A DNA stretch of 64,000 nt from assembly GCF_000346465.2 (NCBI RefSeq), contig NC_034012.1, positions 9,780,294-9,844,293 of the forward strand. The letters run 5' to 3'. Below are positions 12,331-23,289 of the stretch, piece after piece (position 1 is the stretch's first letter; the number at the start of each line of letters is the position of its first letter). The notes beneath the pieces were generated by a model. It ran no database searches. It was given only the letters and a program-made list of their open reading frames with translations, and was not told where the DNA came from. The translations under genes were made by a program, and so were the position numbers. The DNA comes from Prunus persica (lineage: Eukaryota; Streptophyta; Magnoliopsida; Rosales; Rosaceae).

Positions 12331-13225
12331 AAAAAAATCATGACACATCCTATACAGCTTATAACTCGACCAGCATGGAAATCTCTCTTCAACGTATAGA
12401 AGGGGTTTCAAGAATTTGTATTGTATGGTTATGGTTGTTTGCTAATTTCCTACTTTGAGTACTTGGCCTTGTGGACTTTAAATTAAGTAGGTCAAGTCCA
12501 CTCCTAGTGGCATTAGTGGGAATATCTTTTAGGGTAAACTGCCGAAATGCCTCCTGAACTTGTACTTAATTATCAATTTACCTTATGACCTTTTTTTTAA
12601 GCGAATTAAAGGCTCAAATTAAAATTTATTATCAATTCTTCCCCTATCGTCTAAATAAATAACGTTTCATCCAATAATCCGTCAAATCATTAAAAAAAAA
12701 AATATTAATGATGTCGGGAATTCTATAGGATTTGTCTCGGGTTTCGAGGAATTTGGGACGGGTCCTGTCATAACCAGTCGACAACTCTTGCGCTTATCTC
12801 TCATAGCTCTACCATATCCATGGTATGAATTTTCTTTTAAAACGTCTTCTTATTTCAATTCTTGTAATCGTTTGGGTTGGATTGAGAAATCTCCAATACC
12901 TCTTCCTTTACTCTGTAATTCGAATTTGAGGATAGTTGGTGGATTAATTAAAGAATCTTTTGTTATTTAGTTTAAAATCCAAAGTAAACATAAATTGCAG
13001 AAGAATATATATATAGATGAGATTCACTTGATTATCTGAGGAACGAATCATGGATTATTATAATACATAAAATCAGACTCCCGCTCTTTTTACCCTTCAA
13101 ACAATCCAGGAAGATTAGCATTCGAGCCCGAAAGGGTATGGGGACCCGAAAGGAATAGTAAAAGAAAAGGATACCAAGTTTAGTTGGGCCCGAAACTGCA
13201 CCAGTGGGCCTGAACTGACTATTGA
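12331..13225. repeat. Transposon debris including an LTR tail
   Basis: Bases 12533-12700 resemble spaced AT-rich transposon ends (compare 55390-55560). Bases 12710-12775 end in GACGGGTCCTGTCA, the same terminal phrase as the solo LTR at 35417-37981 (GGGTCCTGTCA), so this is the remnant of an LTR end. No gene was recognised in the remainder. Confidence 0.45.
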
Positions 13226-13620
13226 TCTAGTTAAAAACAAGAAAGTATTGAAGTAGGTTAATAAAACCCAGGTAGGGTTTTTTGTTGACCACGAACTTAA
13301 TCTTGCTCTGTTGCCCGTTCAGGTGCTGCTCACACTTGTCAAGGTGATATTCACGAAGAAAAGAATATTGAAGTCCTCTTAATTGAGACATATAAAAGAA
13401 TCTATCCAGGCCAGTACCCCCATGGAGCACAATGGCTTGATGAGAAGTCTAGAAATGAGGTGCAAACTCCATCAGCATCAGTCATTCATATCCACACCAG
13501 ATCTATTGAGCTGGTTATATCCTCAATAGTGGCACGCCTGCGCAACAAAAGGGATCAACACTACGAAGAAGTTGACAAACAGGGCCTCGATCAGGCCTGA
13601 CTTCTCTTAGCAAGCTGATT
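13226..13620 (+). other. Unrecognised coding-like fragment
   Basis: From about 13410 to a TGA near 13601 one plus frame stays open and has a protein-like composition: GAQWLDEKSRNEVQ, SIELVISSIVARLRNKRD and EEVDKQGLDQA. I do not recognise the family. It may be the last exon of a captured or duplicated host gene; there is no partner exon nearby. Confidence 0.3.
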
Positions 13621-13799
13621 CAACTTTCAGTTTTGTCCAAAAATTAAAGAAGTCCCTTTTGCAAGCGAAGATACACCATTTGATCGGGGCATTGGTGTTG
13701 ATATAATAATTCCTCTTTGTTCATCAGAGCAAAGTTGGCCCTCGTGGTTGCTAAAAGGAACGAAGGATGGGAAAAAGCGCCAACAATTTTCATTTCCTT

Positions 13800-14010
13800 T
13801 CTGTCGATATACTGTTTTGAGAGGAAAAAGAAAATAGACTTGGAAAATTTCAGCTTTTGCTATGCTTCGTACCTTGAATCCTAGCTATTTTTTGATCCAA
13901 CTCCGTTTGTATTCCTTTGCTTTTGTTCTGTTTTGCTCCTTCCCGTTTGGATTGTTCAATGGCATCAGATTTCGACCCAAAAAAAAGAAAGAGATGTGCT
14001 TCGAGGTCCT
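13800..14010 (+). pseudogene. ALG2: ALG2 fragment with insertion
   Basis: The sequence reads LSIYCFERKKKIDLENFSF, a worn copy of the ALG2 segment LSINRFERKKNID seen again at 47400. Downstream, GAGATGTGCTT near 13991 matches the continuation of that exon, with about 90 unrelated bases between. No protein is possible. Confidence 0.6.
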
Positions 14011-14869
14011 AATGCAAGAAGCCATAACCGCCCCTCTTGCACTCAAACCCTCGTCGTCGGCCTCCATGTGGAGTTCTCATGATTTGAACAAACGACTCCG
14101 TTTTGGACCTCTCCGCCACCACACTCATGCTCCTCCTCGAGGACGTCTAGCGATTAGCGCAGCAGAGTGAGATGAAGACCCAGCAGGCGATAAATGACTT
14201 TTGGATGGCCCTAGGCAATGAACTAAATAAGGCCCCTTCCCTTGGTATACAATTGCGAAAAAAAACAAATAAAATGATTTTATGTAGCGCGTAGAGCATG
14301 TGAATAATGATTTTAAGATAAATAATTATAGAGCATAATCCTACATGGTCAATTCTAAAGCTGAGTCTTACATGGTCAATTCTAAAGCTGAGTCTAAGTC
14401 TCTTAACAGCAAAGTCATTGTCTGTGTATAATCTGGAAAATTAAAAAATAGTTTGATGGATAGGAACAAATATATATAAATCTGATTACTTTTTCAATTT
14501 CTCATGTTCCTCCCCTCTTGGTCACCATCAATCTCAAAGACAATTTGTGAGCTTTTTAGTGTGAGATTGATTCTTAGGGTTAAAATATGATAAGATAAAA
14601 AAAAAGGATGAGAGAAATTGAAAATAATGGATGGATTGAAGAGAGATGGGGAAAAATATGGTGGTGGATTATTAAGAGATGAGTGGATCAAATAGAATTC
14701 TTCCATGGAGAAACTAACTAGGAGAGGAATCGCCTTCCTCAAGCACATGTTGTTTCTGTCTCTGCGTGGGAAACGAAGAAACATTCTGGGAAGAGGAAAC
14801 AAAGAAACCTAATTTAATCGCGTGTTGTTTCTGTTTTTTTAATATATAAAATTGGACAATAGTGTATAT
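14011..14869. other. No gene recognised
   Basis: Contains a short tandem duplication (CATGGTCAATTCTAAAGCTGAGTC, two copies at about 14344-14395) and otherwise low-complexity AT-rich DNA. The ORFs here have no family resemblance I can support. Confidence 0.4.
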
Positions 14870-15692
14870 TTATTTTTACCATAAAATTATCAACACGAAA
14901 ACATCTTAGAAGCTCATCGTAGCCCTCTTTAGACCTAATATGGTCTACAATAGTTGATAGTAACAGCTAGAAGGTCTGGTCCTCTCATCGTGGCCCTCTT
15001 TAGACCTAATGTGGTTTTCAATTTTGGCTACATTAGTTGAAGTCTCTGTTCGACGTATAGAAGGGGTTTGAAGAATTTGTATTGTATGGTTATGGTTGCT
15101 TGCCAATTTCTCACGTTGAGTACTTTGAAGGCGTTGTGGACTTAAAGTAAGTCAAGTCCTCTCCTGGTGGCATTAGTGGGAATATCTCTTAATACCCAAT
15201 GAGGCCTTCTCTCTGGTTTCATTAGTGGGAATATCTCTTGGACGAATTGAGGGGTTTCAATATCAATAATTTGCATTGTGTGGTTGTTGTTTGCCGATCG
15301 ACTTCTCAATTTGCAGTGATGTATGCATCCTTTTCAAGCATCGTTGCTCTTATATATATATAAGTGATTTCATTTAGGTATCCATCAAATGAGCTTACTT
15401 GAATCCGATATCATTTGACTACTTAATTAAATTATTGAAATTTAAGTACTTTCTTGAAGCACAGTGTTCATTGATTTTGTTGATCTCAATTAGATGCCTA
15501 TTGATTTTCAATATGCATGAATTTTTGGAAAGATGATCTATGAATGAAGTTGTGAAAAATAGATGTTTTTGATTGTTCAAAAATTTTTTGTAAGGGACTC
15601 TAAGGGGTCTCCCTCAAATAAATTATTTTGAGGAATCCCTCAATAGAAGGGTACTGATACATACTTATATATATAGACCAGCTTGTAACCTA
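14870..15692 (+). promoter_or_regulatory. Upstream region of RLP pseudogene A, duplicated at 62720-63575
   Basis: Matches 62720-63575 closely. It carries the RLP promoter signature shared by all four RLP start regions in this window: TTTGCCGA..CTTCTCAATTTGCAGT (here about 15290-15318), then TCCTTTTCAAGCAT and a TATA-type run (TCTTATATATATA at 15348). Its position upstream of each RLP start suggests an ancestral promoter; function is inferred. Confidence 0.55.
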
Positions 15693-16621
15693 ATGGCTCA
15701 TGGCTTCGTTCTCTTCCTCTTATTCTCTTGCATTATACCTACAAATATTCATGCCTGCAAACAAACTGAACAGCGCTCCCTTCTGTCCTTTGCCTCCATT
15801 CTATCTTCTCCTCCTTTAAATTGGACATACACTATGAAGCTGTTGTTGCTGACGTTGAAACTAGTTAAGTTGCTTGCTTGTTGGAAGAATGAAGATGGAA
15901 TTGCACCAAAGAAGTGAGTAAGTCTGGAAAAATCAACAATAGTTTGAGTTTCAATGTCAGCAACAATAGCTTCACAGGGTATGTCCCATCCTCTATTTGT
16001 CTCCAACATTCTTCAACCTTCCTTAGGCTATTGGATTTTTCTTCCAATCTATTTAATGACGACCTTGCTCCTGGGTTATGGAAGTGTTCTGAACTGCAGG
16101 TTTTTCGCACCAATCACAATAACCTCTCAGGATTACTTCCAAAAGATATCTATAATGCTACCAAACTTTAAGAAATTGCATTACCCTCTCAATTCACTAC
16201 ATGGAGCCATTAGTGATACAATTGTCAATCTCACCAACCTTGCCATCCTTGACCTCTCCTTTAATCATTTTGGCGGCAAGCTTACTCCCAATTTGGGGAA
16301 GCTCTCCAAGTTGAAATTTGTGACCCTTGATTTCAACAATTTAGAAGGTTCTTTGCCCCAGTCTTTGATGAATTGCACAAACCTTGTAGAATTGCGTTTG
16401 GGATCCAACAACTTGGAAGGAGATATCTCTATGCTTGATTTTTCCAGACTTACTCAACTTACTAAACTTGACCTAAGGATGGATAACTTCACTGGTATGA
16501 TTCCAGTAAGCCTTTATGCATGTCGGTCCTTAAAAGCCATTCGATTGTCTAGAAATCATCTAGAGGGAAAAATAGAAGCCGAGATTCTTTCATTGAAATC
16601 CTTGTCCTTCCTCTCGATTGC
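15693..16621 (+). pseudogene. RLP pseudogene A, 5' part (RLP2/3-like)
   Basis: Begins with a signal peptide like the intact genes (MAHGFVLFLLFSCIIPTNIHA), then CKQTEQRSLLSF. After about 45 codons the sequence between 15836 and 15920 is an inverted piece of the same gene: it reads backwards relative to 42184-42265 of the intact paralogue. It then resumes forward at FNVSNNSFTGYVPSS. LRRs follow in shifting frames (LDFSSNLF, LAILDLSFNHFGGKL, LKFVTLDFNNLEGSLP, LKAIRLSRNHLEGKIE) up to FLSIA at 16621, where a Cassandra element has inserted. The 3' end of this gene resumes at 32783. Between residues ~45 and the inversion it also lacks the first LRRs present in the paralogues. Confidence 0.88.
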
Positions 16622-17285
16622 TGTAACATCTCACATCGACCAATGGAGAGGGAGTGATGTGCTTTATATGTACATGTCCACCTCTATCTAGTTCAAAGCC
16701 TTTTGGGAGCTCACTAACTTCGGAGTCATGGGAACTCCGAAGGTAACCGAGTTTGGGTTAGAGCAATCCCAGGATAAGTGACCTACTGGGCAGTGCTCGT
16801 GAGTTCCCAGAAACAAAACCGTGAGGGCATGGGGGGGCCTAAGGCAAACAATATTGTGTTACGGCGGAGTCGATCCAAGGTGTGACAGAATGGTATCAGA
16901 GCCACTCTGCCGTGTGGTGTGAGTGTGCTGACGAGGATGTCGGGCTCCTAAGAAGGGTGGATTGTAACATCCCACATTGACCAACGGAGAGGGGGTAATG
17001 TGCCTTATATGTACATGCCCACCTCCATCTAGCACGAGGCCTTTTGGGAGCTCACTGGCTTTGGAGTTTGGAAACTCCGAAGTTAAGCATGTTGGGGCTA
17101 GAGCAATCCCAGGATGGGTGACCCATTGGGAAGTTGCTCATGAGTTCCCAAAAATAAAACTGTGAGGGCAAGGGGCCCAAAGTGGACAGTATCGTGCTAC
17201 TGCGAAGTCGATCTGGGATGTCATATAATGGTATCAGAGCCACTTTGCCATGTGATGCGAGTGTGCCGATGAGGACGTTGGTGTC
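16622..17285 (+). mobile_element. Cassandra TRIM retrotransposon with 5S-derived LTRs
   Basis: LTR 16622-16887, internal 16888-16962, LTR 16963-17223, then a second partial internal region to about 17285. LTRs begin TGTAACATC. Each holds a 5S-rRNA-like half, with phrases GAACTCCGAAG (about 16732) and AATCCCAGGAT..GTGACC. The primer-binding site TGGTATCAGAGCC (16891 and 17229) complements initiator tRNA-Met. The internal region is about 75 bp and non-coding, ending in a purine-rich tract AGAAGGGTGG. These are the hallmarks of Cassandra, a non-autonomous element whose LTR 5S domain can be read by Pol III. The extra internal piece after the second LTR suggests LTR-LTR recombination. It interrupts RLP pseudogene A. 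Confidence 0.88.
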
Positions 17286-17433
17286 CCAGCAAGGTACCTC
17301 TTTTGTACCAAGCCATGTCCTTAAGTTTGTCCCATGCCTTGGGCAAGTCAGGCAGTGCCACAATGTTCATATTTATATGGAAATTTGAAACTCATTCGTT
17401 GAGGAGTACATGTGTTTCTTGTATTGTAAGTGC
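17286..17433. other. Short unidentified stretch before the CACTA insertion
   Basis: I cannot match this to the RLP or to Cassandra. Its last bases, TAAGTGC, would join to GGACCAAG at 32786 to restore the RLP phrase AAGTGCGGACCAAG when the CACTA element is removed. Confidence 0.4.
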
Positions 17434-17445
17434 CACTACTACAAA

Positions 17446-18720
17446 AAAGCAAAAAGACGACGGTAAATCACCGTCGTGTATTTGGTTTTTCAATGGTCGT
17501 GGAATCCACCGTCATCTTTTCCCTCATAAACCACGACGCTAAATAACCGTCGTTGTTAAACAATACAACGTCATCAAAAAATACAAAACGACGTCTTTGT
17601 ACTGCAAAAAGATCTAAAAAAAGCAATCGATGATGATAATAGACGACCAATTCTCTAAAAAGACCGTCGTTAAAAAGGGAAAATATGACACATATTAAGA
17701 GAACAAGGCCGCAAGATAGACATACAACGACGACAATAAAAATACGCCGACGTTAAATATAATTTTCACGACAATAAAAAATATGACGTCTTTAAATACA
17801 TTAGAAGACGACGTTATTGATACCTACTACGTCGCACATATAAACACAACCGTCGTACAATTAATTTTCCACTTCGATTTTTTGATAAAAGATGACGTGG
17901 AAATAGTTGTCAGTGTCATTATTTACGACGTATGTGTTTCTATAGTAGACGTTGAAAAACTAAACAACGTCAGTTACAAATATATGAGAGTCGTATTAAA
18001 AAATTTATACGTCCTATTTTCAGAAACAAACAACGACCATAAATATTAGACGTTGTTAAATACAACAACGTCGGAAAACAATAAAAACAGACGTGTTTAG
18101 TCTGCTAAAGTTCTACAACGTCTCTTATTTACAAAAAACCGTCGTGAAATAAATTTTCCACTTCGATTTTATCTAAAAAAGATGACGTGGAAATAGTTGT
18201 CAGTGTCATTATTTACGACGTATACATTTATATAGTCGACGTTGTATTTATATGTATTCATTACTCACGACGCACTTAATAATATAGACGACGTTGAAGG
18301 TCTAAACAACGTCGGTTCCAAATAAATGAGAGCCGTATTACAGAACATATAGACGGCGTAGATTATGATGGGAGCCGTATTACAAATAACGTCGTTTAAT
18401 TGTTATTAGACGGCGGTTATAATGAATTTCCGTCGGAATTAATTTCGTTCCTCTTCGTTTATAAAAGAACTTGCGACGTGGAAAATGTATGATGACGTCG
18501 TATTTTTTAACGTTCAGATTACATATCTCGTTTTTTAGACGTCGGTATTATGGGATTGGAGTCGTGTTATTTTGAATTACATGGCGGTTCTTTATCCTTC
18601 ACCGACGTGATATCCTGAATAATTGCTTCACAATAGCGTCGTGGTTCTTCATTGTTACGTTGCTTTAAGACGTCGGTAAATATGCTGAATAACTGATTCA
18701 CAATAACGTCGTGTTTTATT
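17446..18720. repeat. Left subterminal repeat field of the CACTA element
   Basis: About 1.3 kb of short motifs in both orientations: ACGACGGT, ACCGTCGT, ACAACGTC and GACGTCG. Some form near-palindromes; the arms ACGACGGT and ACCGTCGT at 17457-17477 are separated by five bases. A sub-block (CTTCGATTTT..GATGACGTGGAAATAG..ATTTACGACGTAT) occurs at 17871-17933 and again at 18161-18222. In En/Spm, such subterminal motifs bind the element-encoded TNPA protein; the same role here is inference. Confidence 0.85.
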
Positions 18721-18795
18721 TGAACGTAGAAAGTGAAGAAATCACATTACAATATATTACAAAATTAATGTCATACACTGCCAATTACATAAGCA

Positions 18796-21700
18796 TCATT
18801 CAATCCATATATCTTCACACCCATCTCGAATATTTTGACCGCCTAACTCACCTACCAGTTCATCAAATGTGTCAACATTTGGCATCCCTCTAGTAAATGG
18901 CTCACACTCAATTATCACATCACCTAATACTTCATCACCAATAACATCATTATATTCTCTACTAGGCATTGATAACACTACCGACCAACCACGATGCATC
19001 GGGTCGTCAACAAAAAATATTTGTTTGACTTGAGAAGCCAAAACAAATTGGTCATTCCTATGTCCAATTTTACTCAAATCTACAAGGGTAAATCCAAGTT
19101 CGTCGACTACAAGACCAGAACTATCTATCCAATCACACCTAAAGACTGGGATTGTAAACTTTTGGTAGTCAAGGTCCCAAATTTCTTGAATGACACCATA
19201 GAAACCCATATTTGAGAGAATTGGGTTTTTATCCTTGGCACTAGCAACTTGCATGGTATGTGCAAGTAAATAAACTCCACTATTTTGAGTTGTCCGCACA
19301 TCATCTTGTGCCTTGATATTGAATTTAATACCTTTAATAAGATAGCTCCTATATAATGGCACTGACATGTTTGGACCAGCTGCTAGCCACCTTAAATTTT
19401 CTGATACGCCATGATTGTCTTCCTCAACTTCACTTTGAACCTGCAAATTAATCATATCTTAATTCATCCTAACATATAAATAAGAAGAAAATTAAAAGAG
19501 AAATACGTTATTCAACAACATATACCTTGAAGCGTAGCCATTGAATGAAAGTGCTATTGTGCTTATCCTGCAGCCACTTTGTTCTCTTTCTAAATTTTGG
19601 ATAAGCAGTCTTGATGTGGATCATATGTTGCCTACATGACACGAAAAATTCAAGCATTACGGTCCCAAATATATAAGATAAACATAAGAAATAATTTTAA
19701 ATGGAAACTTAAAGAATAAAACTCATACGTACTCGATATAAGGTAGGACTTCCTCCGTATTCTCCAAGACATATAGATGTGCTTGATTCAACAGGTCCTG
19801 ATCAACTACGCTCACTGTGCAACCTGATAATGGCTTTGAAACTCCCATCTTTTGGCTTGAAGGCACTCCAACTGTACTAACATCAGATAAATGCTGAGTA
19901 CAAAACTCTACCGCTTCTTCAGCTATATACCGCTCAGCAATGCAACCTTCGGGACGAGTACGATTCTGAACATACCCCTTCAGCACTTTCATATATCTTT
20001 CAAACGGATACATCCACCTAAAATATACTGGCCCACATAGACGAACTTCTCTGACAAGATGTACTACTAGATGAACCATGATATCAAAGAATGAAGGGGG
20101 AAAGTACTTCTCAAGCAAACACAGAGTAACTACTACATCTTCTTCCAACTTATCTAGCTTGGAAACATCAACAGTCTTTGCACATATAGCATTGAAGAAG
20201 AAGCACAAACGAGTTATTGCATACCTTGCAGGCTTCTCCAAAACAGAACGAATTGCCACAGGGAGCAATTGTTGCATTAAGGTATGACAATCATGTGATT
20301 TAAGGCCAAGAAGTCTTGAATCTTGTACATATACAAGATTTTTAATATTTGAAGAATAACCTTCAGGGACCTTCATACCATAGAAAGAATTGCAAACCTC
20401 TCTCTTCTCTGCTCTTGACAAATTCCAAGGCCCAGGAGGCAAACGAGTACGTCTTTCTCCATACTCGGGTTGCAAATCAGTTTTGACCCCCATGTTCAAT
20501 AAATCTAATCGAGCAGCAATCCCATCTTTATTTTTTCCAGGGATCTCCAGCAATGTACCAATGATACTATCGCAAACATTCTTCTCAATGTGCATAACAT
20601 CTAGGGCATGCCTCACAGGAAGGTATTTCCAATACTCGAGATCAAAGAATATTGATTTCTTCTTCCAACAAACTCTGTCACCATTTTCAACCATATGCAG
20701 CACTTCTTCTCCGGTTAATGGCTCTGGAGGTATGCCATATTCAGGTTTCCCATTAAAAGCTGCACGTTGCCTCCTATATGGATGATTGATTGGTAACCAT
20801 TTTCTATGCCCAATGTAACAAATTTTGTGGCCATTTTTCAACCTGTGACTAGGTGTATCATCGCCGCATATTGGACAAGCTTTATATCCTTTAACAACAC
20901 AACCAGATAAGTTTCCATAGGCGGGGAAATCATTAATTGTCCACATTAATGCAGCTCTGAGTGTAAAGTATTCTCCATTATGTGCATCATACACTCCTCT
21001 AATCCCAACCCACAAGGATTTTAAATCATCAATCAAAGGCTCCAAGTAGACGTCTATATCATTTCCGGGTTGTTTAGGACCGGAAATCAATAAGGTTAAC
21101 ATCATGAACTTTCGTTTCATGCACAGCCATGGAGGGAGATTATATGTAACTAAGATAACCGGCCAACAACTATATCTGCTACTTAGAGAACTGTGGGGAT
21201 TGAATCCATCAGATGAAAGAGCCAATCTCAAGTTTCTCGGCTCATTACCAAACTCAGGCCATTTATCATCAAGAAGTTTCCAAGACGGGGAATCCGCCGG
21301 ATGAGACATCTGACCGTCAATTGATTTTCTAGCAACATGCCACCAAGTCAAACTCTTAGCTGTCTCATGTGATTGAAACATCCTTTTAAACCTTGGAATT
21401 GGGGGAAAATACCACACCACCTTCGCTGGCACACCCTCTTTCAAGATTGCATCTTTGCCTTCCTTCCACCTTGAGATACCACAAGTAGGACAATTAGTTG
21501 AATCCTCATACTCCTTCCTATACAAGATGCAATCATTGGGGCATGCGTGCATTTTCTCATAACTCAGCCCCAATGCACACAAAGTCTTTTTAGCCTCATA
21601 CATGGAGGTTGGTATTGTATTTCCTTCTGGAAGCAAATCGCCTTGAAGTATCAATAATTCTGTAAAACAGACATCACTCATCCCATGTTTTGCCTTCAAA

Positions 21701-22146
21701 TTATACAACTTCACTAATGCCGATAACTTCGTGTACTTTCTACAACCAGGGTACACTGGTTGATCTCCATCCCCAATCACATTGGCAAACTCATACGGAT
21801 CCGAACCAAAATCACCAAAATCATTATCATCCATATCAATTTCTTCAGACACAAAACTGTACCTACTATGGCCATCATCTTCTTCAACATTTCTGCTAGC
21901 ATTAGTAGTTGCTTCCCAAGGTTCTCCGTGAAATGTCCAATTCTTATAGCTTTGGTCAATTCCATTAAAGTATAAGTGATCCCTTATAATTCCAACCCCA
22001 AACAACTTCAAATTAACACATTTAACACATGGACAACGGATATGTGTTGTAGTTAGAAGATTTTCTACAGCAAAGTTCAAAAATGCTTCCACCCCAAACT
22101 CATATGCCTTCGATCTTCTATCCGAGTGCATCCATGACTTATCCAT
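18796..22146 (-). CDS. TNP2-type CACTA transposase
   Basis: Exons 22146-19733, 19631-19526 and 19440-18796 splice in phase across GT...AG introns and give about 1,054 residues with no stop. The ATG at 22146 (MDKSWM) is chosen because the longer reading starts at GTG. Domain order matches the family. There is an N-terminal transposase-associated region with Cys motifs (RCPCVKCVNLKLFG). Next comes the TNP2 core with CPNDCILYRKEYED, CPTCGISRWK, HPADSPSWK, GFNPHSSLSSRYSCWPV and ALDVMHIEKNVCDSI. A DUF4218-like segment follows (DIMVHLVVHLVREVRLCGPV, MYPFERYMKVLKGYVQNR), then a DUF4216-like C-terminus (NSGVYLLAHTM, FRCDWIDSSG, FVLASQVKQIFFVDDP). TNP2 is the catalytic protein for CACTA excision and insertion. 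Domain labels are from memory. Confidence 0.95.
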
Positions 22147-23060
22147 CTCCGACACTATAACCTATTATCTATAATAAAGTGAAAATACAGGCAATGACCA
22201 TCACTATAGCAGATTATACAATGATCTAATCGCAAGTAATAAATAACAGAGACGACGGGTTTTAATCAAAAACAGACGTATTTGGCATATATAGACGACG
22301 GATTTTCAACAGACGTCGTCTATTATACGTAATACAAACGACGGTTTATGAAAAAACCGTCGTGTATAAGTAATACAACGACGGTAGTTTAAAAACACCG
22401 TCGTGTAATCGTCGTCGTACGCCTTAAAATTCGTCGTGTCTCAGTTTATTTTCAAGAACACAAAACCCATTAAGAACACAACATATATATGAAACCAAGC
22501 AAGAAACCAACATATACATGAAACCAAGCATGAAAACAATAAATCCATTCCCAATTCAACATAACATAGGGTGATTAAAAGATACGACAAAATTAAATCC
22601 ATTCCCAATTCAACATAACAGATAATGTAATCCATGAACCCATTAAACAGAAAATCCATGAACCCATACCTATAAGCATTGGTGCACTTTGCACCTTCTC
22701 CAGAGCGGAAAATGACAAGATCAAATAAAGGTGTCCTTTTGCTGAAAATCATTTGGAAGTTGGTGATGTGTCTTTTTGTGTTGATTTCCAGCAAAAGTAC
22801 ACCTTTATTTGATCTTGTCATGAACCCATTAAACAGAAAATCCATGAACCCATACCTATAAGCACATTATTAACAGATCGCAAAGCATATACCTAAAACC
22901 CTTTAACAAAACAACCTAATATCATTCAATGAATTTACAAGGGGAAGATAGGGTTTGTACTTACAGGTTGGACGAGCTCACAGATTCGACGAGCCTGGAG
23001 AGTGCAACTTTTAATTAGAGCAGAAGTGAGAGAGCGAAATGTTATGTCGCGTGAAATCTG
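22147..23060 (-). promoter_or_regulatory. TNP2 leader, leader intron and promoter region
   Basis: On the minus strand an acceptor (AATAG, ending 22162) precedes the start codon, and a strong donor GTAAGT lies at 22964. This suggests a non-coding first exon at about 23040-22965 (containing CTCTCTCACTTCTGC) and an ~800-bp leader intron. Inside the intron the phrase CATGAACCCAT..ACCTATAAGCA occurs twice (about 22655-22680 and 22840-22865). A long hairpin lies at 22710-22820, with arms starting GACAAGATCAAATAAAGGTG. CACTA-type ACGACGG motifs fill 22250-22440. Confidence 0.6.
22710..22820. repeat. Long inverted repeat (hairpin) in the TNP2 leader intron
   Basis: The left arm at about 22710-22745 (GACAAGATCAAATAAAGGTG, then CTTTTGCTG) pairs with the right arm at about 22788-22820 (CAGCAAAAG, then CACCTTTATTTGATCTTGTC). 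The loop is about 45-50 bases. Arms are nearly perfect over ~30 bases. It may be a nested MITE or a hairpin-RNA source. Confidence 0.75.
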
Positions 23061-23289
23061 AAATTTTAGGTTTCAGGGATCAAAGTATAAGACTAAGAGC
23101 CAAATCTAAAAAAATTTAGGTCGCGCGAAAATTTTTAGAGCGCGCGCGTTATAAAACGTCGAAAGAAAAACCAAGGCGAAAGTTCTACAAGTACCGACGT
23201 AAATTTAATATTCCACGACGGAAACTTCATTTTTCGGATTAAGAACGTAAGGCCGTTCATTTTTCGGATTAATTTTAAATTTATTTTGA

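Noticed and set aside
13862..14170. 102-residue ORF as a gene
   Set aside because: It begins in an ALG2 remnant and continues in unrelated sequence, with no recognisable domain.
20078..21975. Plus-strand ORFs within the TNP2 region
   Set aside because: They are shadows of the long TNP2 exon on the other strand.
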